A stretch of DNA of 64,000 nucleotides, taken from Marthasterias glacialis (taxonomy: Eukaryota; Echinodermata; Asteroidea; Forcipulatida; Asteriidae). This document shows positions 15,101-27,100 of this stretch, one piece after another. Both the position numbers and the translations under genes were made by a program. Each line of letters starts with the position of its first letter. The first letter of the stretch is position 1. The stretch is taken from assembly GCA_911728455.2 (NCBI GenBank), contig OU452221.1, positions 9,335,141-9,399,140 of the forward strand. Direction: 5' to 3'. The notes under the pieces are model-generated. The model ran no database searches. It was not told the DNA's origin and saw only the letters and a program-made list of their open reading frames with translations.

Positions 15101-18100
15101 TCTGCACATGTAGTGCCTGTGACTAAACTGATTTCTTTTGCAAGGGATTTTTACGCTGGATTTGAACATTTTTGCAATGCAAAAAATGTTTGATTGAAGA
15201 GGGATACATCATACACTTTATAAAAGAAAAATTACAAGTTTCATGATTTGTTAAAAAAACAATACATAGTTTGAATTGAATAGTTTCAATTTGAAAGCTT
15301 GCTCATCACAAAGTTCATATTTATACCAGAAACCAGAATTGAAATACTGTCAAAAGTCAAGAAAATAGCGTTTAAAGATTCCTTAAATTACTGTGAGCAC
15401 TGTGTACTCAGTACTTTCCCGAATCCTGTGAAAAAAATACTATTTATGTAGTTGCCAAGTCTGATGGAATAGAATGGGATTTAAATGAACCTACTCCACC
15501 AAAACCTATGGTTCAGTCCCTTATAGCTGCTCTTACATGTGTCGTTATTATTGTTGCTTTTTTTTCTCTCGATCTAACAGGGTGTTAATCCTTGACTGGG
15601 ACGTCCACCATGGTAACGGTACCCAGCACGCATTTGAAAATGACCCCAGCGTTCTGTATGTATCGTTACATCGCTATGAGGATGGTGCCTTCTTCCCTAG
15701 TTCTCCGGACGGTGGACCATGTATGGCTGGTCAGGGAACCGGTGCAGGATTCAACGTCAATATTGCATGGAATGTGGTGAGTGTCTGCAGCATGCTGATT
15801 GATTTGTGATTCGTACTCAGTTTGGTACAGACCGTATTGTGTTCAACCAAGTCATTCTTCCTCAAGTCTCAAGTCATTTTTGTCCAAGTCAAGTCAGGAC
15901 GTAAGTCACAAAAACTGGTGACTCACCGACTCAAGTCAACAACACTGAAGTCTGGTAACCGTTACCCTGTTGACCAATCCATTGCAGATACCCTGTACCA
16001 ATGTGTTTTATGCTATTATTGGAATGCAAATATGCCAACCATAATTTTTTCTCTACTTGACTTAAAATAGATCAGCTTAAATAAATGGGGTGTCACATTT
16101 GAAGATCTTTTTAACAGTTTTCACATGTTTTAAGACAAATTCATGTGACACAAGGGTCTTGAGGATTCTTCAGTATTGGCCTAATTCACCTGTAAATCTT
16201 GGTGGCGCCATTTTGTGAGTGATTCCCTGCTTGTCACCGTGCAGTGTGCATTTTAGGTGACGCACACACAGTTAGACGCCCACCCTATCTTTACGGGCAA
16301 TATTGGCTCTAAAAATTGGCTTCCAAATAACAAAGCACACAGATATTACTAATAGCTTTTTTTTATAGTTTAATTGCCTTCACGGGGTTCAGTGTGGTGT
16401 GTGTTGCTTTTTTAAATATATCATTTGTTTGCTTAAAAAACAGACTGAGAAAAAAGCAATATCTGAAGATGGACCACCTTTCCTGCAGTGTCACTCTTAA
16501 TTACTTAACAAGGCATATCAATGACCGTGAAGTTTATCTCAATATTGTGGTTCTCGATCTAAATACTTTAGTGCAATGTGATGTACTTAGCCAGACACAG
16601 GACTGCTTTCATTGAGAGAGCAGCTGTAAACCAGTACCACACAGGATTACACACAGCGACTGGATGGCGAGATGGATGGCCTGCACACATGTTTAGTCAT
16701 TGTGATGCCAATTGTTGGAACGCTTGGATTTGTTGGAAATACTTTTGTATGTCTGACTATAATCTACACAAAGACACTGCATAATGTGACCAATTTGATG
16801 ATACTCAACCTTGCTGTTGCAGATGCGTTAGTCTCTGTTTTGTATGCTCCGCATGCATCTATTTCTGTGCAATACTTACTTCTTGGAAAGAGTTCCATAC
16901 ATTCTAACAGCAGCCAATGTACAGCAGACATGCTTTTTCAATTCAACAGTATTTGGATATACTTTTTTTTCACCAACTGCCTCAGTGCTCACTCTGTTCT
17001 CAGTCTCACATTGGCCAATTATGAACGATTTATTGGTATCAGTCGACCTTTGCAGTATTCAAGCTACTTCACCAGACGAAAGATCATGCTGTTGTTACTT
17101 GCTGTTTGGATAATTCCACTAACATTGTATGTACCTCGATCAGTCCTTATAATAGATCAGTACAAAATAGACAATTGCACAATTAAAGAGCTACAAAACT
17201 CTGCAGTCTCTAGTATTGCATCAATGCTGTTGCTCCTTCTACCCATCGCAGCAACAATTTGGATGTACATCAGCATCCTCATCAACCTGAAACAAGGAGC
17301 CAGAAACCTAGAAGAGCAAGGAATCCAGGGCCCAGCTCAAGAACTGCACCAAGCTCACCTGAAAGTCTCCAAAACTCTTGCTATCATCACCACAGTTTTC
17401 TTCATTCTTGTCGTGCCTAGAGCCATCTGGTACTCCATTTCCTTTTCACTGCGTGAACATTTTTTCATTCTTGATGAAACCATGTGGGGTGTACTTATGC
17501 TTCTCTCATTGTTGAATTCTGCCATCAATCCAGTCTTGTATGGATTCAAGTATGAACAGCTGAGGAAAGCATTCAAGTCAATGGTTTGTAGATGTCAACG
17601 AAAAAGACAGCAAAACCAAGTTGGTCCTGTGTGACTAAGAAAACATCAAGGTGTATCAAACTAGAAGAGAAGACTTGTAAAAACTGTAACAGTTTGTAAA
17701 GCACAACTATAAGTGGTCTTTACCCTACAATTGCCTTGATAGCATTAATACTCTAATCCTCCTCAACCCATCAAACTCCATCATCATCATAGTAATCTCC
17801 TGTTGGCTTCAGTACTCAGTGAATCAAACTGCAACAGTTCTCTTGTGGAAACAGTACTCAATACATCAAACTTCAACACCATTTTAGTGACCTCCTATTG
17901 GCTTTAGTACTTAGTGAATCAAACAGCTACAGTTCTCTTTTGGAAACAGTACTCAATCCATCAAACTTCAACACCATTGTAGTAACCTCCTATTGGCTTC
18001 AGTACTCAGTGAATCAAGCAGCAACAGTTTTCTTGTGGAAATGGTACTCAATCCATCAAACTCCAACACCATTATAGTAATGCTATCAAGTTAATACCCA

Positions 18101-21100
18101 ACTTACTCATAAATAATATTTACTATCAAAAACAAAAAGTTAATTTACACTTCATAAAAAAAAAAGTTTTCAATTAGTTTTTACAGAAAAGAGCAAATCT
18201 TTGCTAAACCCATTTATACATTTTGTGATACTCAAGGCTTCTCATACAAAATGATGGTCAATGTTGGTAAACAAAAGAAAAGTCTATAATTTGATCATTT
18301 GTTTAAATGGTACTTAATTCATTGAACTCTATTAAACTGACACTAACTGGCATTTATTTTTGACTGAGTGATTTTATGACCCAATGTAGGTTTGAGTAAT
18401 AGAGCCAGGCTGTACCAAATGTATTAGAATCCAACAGATGTCTTCAAGCAAAAGATCTTGATGAAATCTATTGTTTATTTTTGTAAATACTTGTTTTCTT
18501 CCTTTTTTTTTTTTTGCTTGCCCTCATTTACGGATTCGTTTTTTGATTCAAGCATTTCCACTATTTCGTCTATCTCTGAGGATATACCGGTAACGGACGC
18601 TTTTTTGCCCGATTTATCCATTGAACATAACACTGCTTCAATAAGATTTATGCAAAAACCTGGTGTTCTTGCTATCCTGCTCAATGCCCACAGTGTTAAG
18701 AACAAATTGTCTGAATTGCAAGCCACTGTTGATGTAATGAACCCATCCATTGTTGCAATCACCGAAACCTGGCTTGATTCTTCAATACCCGATACATTGA
18801 TTCTAGACTCCCAATAATACTCAATCTTTCGTAAGGACATGACTAATCATGGTGGAGGAGTTCTGCTAGCCGTGTCAAACTCCCTCACTCCGTTATCCTT
18901 TAATCCGGACTTGCCCTCTTTATCTGGAACTGAAATAGTTTTCGCTGAGCTAAAGCTTGGTACTGAGCGGTGGCTCTGTGGGTGCTATTATTGCCCCCCT
19001 TCGGGCAATGCTAGTATTGGTCAACTTGATGACATCTTGTGCTCCATAGAATTGGACTCCTCTGGTTTTTCGAGACTTTAACATTGATTGGTCATCCCAC
19101 TATTCAAGCCAATTGAAAACCTAGTTGACAAACACGGCTGATGTTTTGTGTCTTGTCTCGATCAACTTGTCAATAAGACCACCAGGTCTTCAGCTGATTT
19201 TCAATCTAACTCCATTATTGACCTGGTATTTACATCACGCCTAGACCGTTTATGCAACATTGAAATCAATGCCGGCCTCTCTACATCTGATCATCAAATG
19301 ATTTCTTTTCGGATTAGGGGATCTCCCGGCAAACTTCCACGTTTACTTCGGCAGATTTATCAGTACCATAAGGCTGACATTCAACATTTCCACAGTTTAA
19401 TCAGTGCTACTCCTTGGGACTTGGTTGATTTCTCGGACATCGATTCAGCTTGGCAGGAATTTTCAGATCTTTTTCTTGCATGCGTTAAGGACAGTATTCC
19501 GTTATGTCGATGTCGCGGGAAAACCAAACCCTGGATAACTCAAGATATCCACAAACTTATTTTGATCAAACGTAATTTGTTTCATAAGGCGCGTGCCGAC
19601 GGTTCTATTTTAGCCTGGAATGAGTATAAGCGGATCAGGAATACTGTCAAAAACCGTACAAAACAAGCTTACAATGTTTATGTAAACAGTTTGTTTCAAA
19701 AAAAGGACAACAGGAAATCTTTTTGGTCTTTCGTCAAGTCTAAGAGAAAATCTCCTAATCAGACTGATTTCTTTGTTAGCGATGGAGTTAAACTAACTGA
19801 CCCTTCACGTATAGCTGAAGAATTATCTCTCTATTTGCCAGTTTTTTCTCATCGGTCAACAATTCTGATGATGATTTGCCTCTCACCGTACCTTCACTTG
19901 GATTTCCCCCCACTTAACTCGTTGAAAGTTAGCCCCCGTGAAGTTGCTGAGGTCATTAATGCCACGAGTGCCATCAAAGCCTCCGGACCCGACGGTATCA
20001 GTGTTCGGATGTTGAAGCTGGCATGTCCGGTGTTTTTACCAGTCCTTACTAACTTCTTCAATTTCTCCCTGGATTGCGGCCGACTACCTAGTCTCTGGAA
20101 ACAGGCTAATATTGTACCTGTTTACAAGAAGGGAGTGAAAAGCTGCTTGTTAAATTATCGTCCTGTTTCCCTAACGTCGTTTTTTTCAAAAATTCTTGAA
20201 AAGTGTGTTTATCAACATGTGTACCGCCACTGCTCCTCGAACGGCCTTATAGCTTCACAGCAGCACGGATTTTTGCCAGGACGTTCGTGTTCTACCGCGT
20301 TAGTGTCAGCTACATCTTCTTGGCTAAAGGCTTTAGATACACGTGTTCCTGCTGTGGATCTTGTCTCCTTGGATTTGAGCCGTGCTTTTGACTCCATTTC
20401 CCACGGGACTCTTCTGCGCAAACTTGAAGTTTGTTTTAACATTTCTAGCTCGGCACTGGGTTGGATATGCTCTTTTATTACAGATCGCGTACAACGCGTT
20501 GTGTATAAGGGAAGTACGTCGTCTTGGCTTCCAGTTACCTCAGGGGTTCCTCAGGGTTCGGTGCTTGGCCCTTTACTGTTCGTATTATACGCTAACGATC
20601 TCCAACTTCACCTCTCATCCAGTCTAGTCAAATATGCTAATGATATTTTCTTATTTAGAAACGTATACGATACCACTACTGACAGAAACCCTCACCTCCA
20701 ACAGGACTTAACTGTCATTTCTAGTTGGTCAGAACGTAACTCATTATGTTTGAACCCCGCTAAATGTAAAGTTGTCCGTTTCACCTGGAAGTGTCTGGGT
20801 AATCCTTACTATGAGCTTCGTGAGTCTTCACTCGAATGTGTGGACTTCATAAAACTTCTTGGATGCACATTTCAGCCCAATTTATCCTGGGACAAGCAGG
20901 TACTGTATCTAAGTGCAACAGACTCGTAGGTCTTATTCGTTTAATTGCGAGTGGCTTGACCTCGGACGTTTCACTCCATCTTTCAAGACATTGGTTTTAC
21001 CCACCTTAGATTTTTGTTCTCCAGCATGGTGGGTGCATAGTAAGAAGCATACCACACAGCTTGAGTCAATTCAGTGCAGAGCTAGTCGAGTCATTTTAAA

Positions 21101-24100
21101 GCAAGGTTTCCAGGAGCAATCATACGAGGAGCGTATCCAATCTTTGGGACTTATGAACTTAGCTAATAGAAGAGACTTTTTAAGCATGTCTTTTATTGCT
21201 GGATTGCTTGTCCATCCCAATTATGGTTTTATAAGTAGTTTTTTTAAATACTTTGGTTGTGAATCCGAGACACCCGGATGTTCTTACTTTTCATCATGCT
21301 AAGCCTCTTACAGACAAGTTTAAGTTTTGTGGTTCCGTTCGTTTCTCAAATTTGTTTTCCAATCTTGGGGTAGATATAAGGAACAATCTCATCACTGAGT
21401 CTTTTAATGTTTTTAAGTCTAGTTTGAGAGACCATTTTAACAGCATCTAATCTTGTTTTTCCCTCCTGTGCCCTTTTGTTTATTTGTGGTCTTCTTCAAC
21501 CCCTTGGGTGTTTTAAAGTTTTTCCTATTTATTCATTGCAGGGGTGTTGTGGCTTCCCTTTTTTTTTGATTTTTTTTTTTTAATGTTTATATTTTACTAA
21601 TTGTATATTGTGTTGCTTTTACGGATTTTAGGTCGGAGACATCTATGATGACAGTTGTTTTTAACTTTTGTCTTGACCTGGGCATTTTAAATTGTAAACT
21701 ATATAAATACGTGTCCAAAGATTTAAAATAAATAAAAATAAATAAATAAAGCATACTCTACTCTTTAACCAGTTGCCACCAGGATTCTTTTTATTTGTTT
21801 GTCCCGTCCCCCTGGTGGGATTCTTGTGGCAGAATTTGTGGTCGAGTGGATAACATCACCGGACTCAAGCTCTGGTGTTTCTGATCAGCAGAGTGTGGGT
21901 TCGAGTCCCAGTCATGACAATTGTGTCCTTAAGCAAGACACTTAACCATTATTGCTGCGTCCTTCGGATGGGGCGTAAAGCCGTAGGTCCCGTGTGTTGT
22001 GTAATGCCCGTAGAAAAAGGGGTTTGTTCCTGTGTTCCTGGTTTCATCGGGTGCAGATTTTCCAGAGCACCTGGTAAACCATTACATAGTGCTATGTAAA
22101 GGAACAGGTCTCTTACTTCAAAAACGTAACTTCGCACACTTGCAGTAAAAACACTGTCGCTTTGAAACGCCCTTCGGGTGTGATTAAGTGCTATATATAA
22201 GAATTGTGTATTATTATTATGGAATATGTTTTCTTTGAGGGTACCGCTGGCACAAAGAAATTCTGACTTGACAATTCCAAAAGAAGAAAGATTCTCTTTG
22301 TTGGATTGTCCGTTTTGTTGCTCGACGGAGAAAACGTCAAATTCACGCAGCAAGAATTGCAAAACATCGGCCGTTACCTACGGCATAGGAGTGGCACTAA
22401 ACACGGAACCGTAGCTCGATTTCCGACTCACTCTGACTTACCTCCATTCAGCCAAAATACAATGAATGAACAATGGTGGAAGCCTCACGATGTCATGTAA
22501 TTCTGTCACGTAATGTCACATAACTGAGAAAAGCAGTTGGACTTGCCCTGATTTCAATCACTGTCTCTCTTAATGGAGTTACAAGGCCTTTGAGTGATGG
22601 TCAGATTTTTACAGAATTACAGTCTTATATATTAGGATTCAATTTGATCTTAGTAGCTACACACAAGACTGTTTTTATATGGGAGAACAGCCATAAATCC
22701 TACAGTTGCAAATAGCCAAGTACATTGATATCACTAATAGCTTTTTGTTTGGTTGAATTACTGTCAGGGGGTTAGGTGTGGTGCCTGGTGCTTTTTTATA
22801 TATATCATTTGTTTGCTTAAAAAGCAGACTGAGAAAAAGCAATATTTGAAGATGGACCACCTTTCTTGCAGTGTCACTCTTAATTACCTCACAAGGCATA
22901 TCAGTGACTGTGAAGTTAGTCTGGATATTGTTTTTCTAACTCTAAATACTTTAGTGCCGACCTCTGCAACCATTTCAAAGTTTCCAACCTTGTTTTTAAT
23001 GTTATCTACTACCTGGATTAGATTATCCCCCGGACTAACACCTTATTAAAGTTAATATTCATCATGTTGCATGGAGTGTGAAAGGTTGAACATCTGTATG
23101 TTTGCGTTGTTGTAGGACTCAATGGGAGATGCAGAATACCTCGCAGCGTTTATGCAAATTGTCATGCCGATAGCATACGAGGTGAGTTATCTTTCTATTA
23201 AGACTTTTGACCTTATATAGTTCTTTTCAGGTTTAGACATGTAGGATTGGAAAAAAATGTGTATAACATCATTGTGTGTGTGTGTGTTAGTAAATCTCTA
23301 CACCTGGACGCAATTTTATGTCAATGCTTATTGCTGAATTCAGCTCTTAGAGCTCATAGGATCACAGGCTGTACAGGGCGCTTTAAGTGCAGGATTCGGT
23401 AGGAAGCAGTGCCATGATATTGGGCCCTGCTAACTTATGCTAACTTCCACTATGCTTTGAACACTGTTTTGTTGGTAATTATTTAATGCAATTTGTAAAG
23501 TTTGCAAAAATGCAAACATTGTCAAGATCTTGTTTGGTCTTTGAGCAAGACAGTTAACAGCAACAATGTTTTGCATCACCATTGAGCTCCTGCAAGGGTA
23601 GACATTGTTTTCATGGTTGATTAATTAGGGGATTGGGTGTGTTCCAAGCTGGTTACCTAGACGTTATACTGATACTTTGAAATGGTTAATTTTGACTTGA
23701 ATAAGATTTTTATGTAAATAACCATGGATTGGAAAATAAGGATTTTCTAAATTTTATTTCTGATTTCCTAATTTCAATTTATTAAAAACCTTGTTGGGAT
23801 GTGTGTACAAATAGCTCCACAATACATCTCAAGAGCCTGCATTGTGTGGACGATCAATTCCAAGGTACACACTTTACATTTAATGCCAATGAAACTTTAC
23901 ACAGCATATTGTGAGATACTTCAGTGGTTTGGATTCTGTTTTCCCTGAACAATTGCTTGCGGGGTACTCTCATACAACAAGGCATTGTCACAACAATTCG
24001 TTTGTGTTTTCACGAAGCGACGGGCATATACCCGTCGCTTCGTGAAAACACAAAAAGCGTCATTTCGGGATGCCCGTCCTTTTCATAATTTCTCGAATAA

Positions 24101-27100
24101 ATCATAAATAAATTGATGAATTGATCACATAAAATTCACATTTGATGAAAGTTTAACTCATAATAAATCACAGGAGGAAAGTACAGACTTAAAAGAATAA
24201 GCATTGTGCTTTTGTTTTGCAATTTTGAAATGTGATGATGCTCTTGTGTGATTATCTCCAAACACGATTTTTTCCCAATTTGACATGCCCGTCCCTTCGT
24301 GAAAACATTGACGAATTAACAGGCCTGAGATTTGTCAAGATTCTTTGTTAATAATATGCATTTATTAGGCGCTTTTTTGAACAATGTAACAATGTATTAA
24401 AGCGCCTTAAACTATTACTACCTTTGTTCATTGATCCTCAAGCATTCTTCAAATCATCTCAACTCCTTGTAGACTGCTGCAACGGCAGCCAAATTGGTGC
24501 ACATATTGTTCATATCAACAGTCTCTACCCTCGCAGGTACCCATTTACTCCTGGGTGATGAGAGGCAATTATAGTTAAATGTTTCAACCCGGATTCGAAC
24601 TCACGCTCTGATGACTCAGCCATCGGAACTTGAGTTTGATGCTGTAGACCGTTCGACCATTACATGCTACAACGAAAGACACAGCCATAAACCAATAAAC
24701 AAGTCTGAAAAAGCTTTCAATTATTTGAACATTTTACCAAAGGCCATTTCCCTGTTTCACTAATGAAATTATTCGTTTATAGTAAGTAATTGCTAATGCT
24801 CCTTTGCTCCCCACCCACATGTTTGCCATTTCTTTGATTGCTTTTCCACTGTGAACACCCCCCCCCCCCCTCGATGTTAATTGACCTCTTTTGGTCTTCC
24901 TGGTAATCATACACCACTTGTCTCAAGACTATGCTGTGAAGAATTGATTTCTACTTGTAAAGGTGCATTAAGTCACAGCCTTGACTCACCAGTCACCACT
25001 AAATGTAAATGTACATGTGGATGCATGCCCTGTGTGCTGGTTTCTACATGCATGTGTTATTCCCTCATGATTGGTGTTCAAAGTGCAAACTGAAAAACAG
25101 TATTTTTGGAGGCCCTTAACATGTCTTCTGAGGAAAGGAATGTGAACCCATCCCTTTCAATATTTAACAGTTTATACTTGGTTGTTTATGGTGCTTTTTT
25201 CAACCGCGGCTATGGCCTAAGCTATATCCATTATTTTAAAAACGTGCGCTTTTGGTGCTTGCCTTGAAAGTGGTGGGCAGAGCCAAAGCCAGAGGCCAAG
25301 CGGAAACCAAAGCATTGCTTTAAACAAGGGTCTATGTAGGGCTACCCTCAGAGGGTTAGGTAAAAATCTGTTTGTGACTCACTGCTCCTTAAAGAGTTAC
25401 TTGAAGCGCAGCAAGGTCAATCTGCTATTACCTGAGGGATGGGGCTGCATTTTCAGCTAGGTTCCTTATAAACCAATTTGAAGGAAGTGACCATGGCAAC
25501 TGGGTCACCACCTAGCCAGGTAGCTGTACGGGCTACACTGGGTTATCAAGACTGCCGCATTTGCACTTGTATTCATGTATTCATTTATTCATCTATTCAT
25601 GTATTCATCTGTACTATTCATCTATTCATCTGTACTATTCATCTATTCATCTATTAATCTGTTCATCTATTCTTCTATTCTTCTACTCATCTAGTTATCT
25701 AGTCATTTAATCATTTAATAATTTAGTCATTTAGTCATTTAGTCATTTAGTTTTTTAAGTATGTTTTTCTCTCTTTGTTTGCCATCATGCAGGATATTCT
25801 TTCTACTTTAATCCGACTTCCTAATTTGTTTCCCTTCAGAAAACCAGTGAAATTGCTTCTAAATAAACTGAAAAAAGTCTGTTTAAGCCTCGTATGTGGA
25901 TGTAGGTTCCTCATACTCAATAAAAAAATGTCTGACTTTTTTTCCAAGGGCCAAATATCATGGCCTGGTCATGTATGTTAAGAATGAGAGCATAGTAATG
26001 AATATACTCTTTCAAACACCCATTGTACTTTTAACTGAATATTACATGTTCACAGCTTTGGCAAAAAAAACCATTTCAGGTCAAGGGTAGTAAAACATTA
26101 TAAATAACTTTGGAGGTTTGAACAGTTAAAAGAAGAACAAAGAAATACTGAGAAGAAACGGGTCAGCTCTCCTCCTTGAACTGGGTTCTGAAGATAGTGC
26201 CAGTGTTTTGTGACAAGGACAGACACTTTCAGATCTATTTTTAAAATTGTGAATAATTTTAAATAGCTTCATACTAGCTTCACAATTTTCCCATGATTTT
26301 ATTTATTCGACAGCAAAAATCACAGACAAATTCATTCCAACTTTGCAAAGATGACATCTCAAACAATATTTTGTAATAATTATGATGGAAAATTAGAATA
26401 AATCTTGCCCCCTCCCCCTAGTGTATTTCAGGATTTATTTATTTAGTAACCAGTCCCATCTTTTCTCCATAGTTCTGTCCTGACTTGGTGTTGGTGTCGG
26501 CTGGTTTTGATGCGGCGTTTGGTGATCCACTGGTGAGTATTGATAGCATCGAAGGAAAGGTCCAGCAGTGGTAGTGTTGAAAACATTCCTTCTGATGGAA
26601 GTTTCAGTCTTTTGAAATTCTGTTGAAACAGACATGCTACCATGGCAGGATCAGAACCATTGACCTTCCATTCTTTGGACCAATTCTTCAGTACTTGCTT
26701 AGACTTGGTTCAATATACATGTTATCAGCTTCTTGTAATGCGCGCCCTAATAAGTCATTGAGTTACCAATTCAGTGTGTTGCTGATAGCAGAATTGAGGC
26801 ACATTATTGGCAAACGAGGGCGTACAAAAACATGTTACTTTAGCTACAATACAGATTGTCACATAAAATATTTTAGACTAACAATGACGAAATCCGACAT
26901 GGGTCAAGATTACCCTTTGTGCAGGCCATCCCAATTCATGTGATTTGAAAACCACAAGATGTACCATACTTTTAAGTAGAGGTTGTTTGTTTCTGTAAGT
27001 CATGAAAAATTAGACAATGAAGTTGCCATTTGGGCATTTAAAGCTAAGAAAAATGTCTTAAAGCTTAGGCTGTGTCCGAATGAATGGCTTCGGCAGTGGC

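Noticed and set aside
16466..16615. Short protein beginning [17 protein letters not shown]
   Set aside because: The same frame occurs in the copy at 22850, but both are parts of a repeat, no start context or family is recognised, and the frames diverge at the ends.
16342..22957. LTR retrotransposon bounded by the direct repeats
   Set aside because: There is no gag, protease, integrase, primer-binding site or polypurine tract; the only RT inside is a LINE with its own tail.
25560..25755. Repeat array that could be taken for a CRISPR
   Set aside because: There are no spacers of even length; it is a drifting ATTC/ATCT microsatellite in animal DNA.
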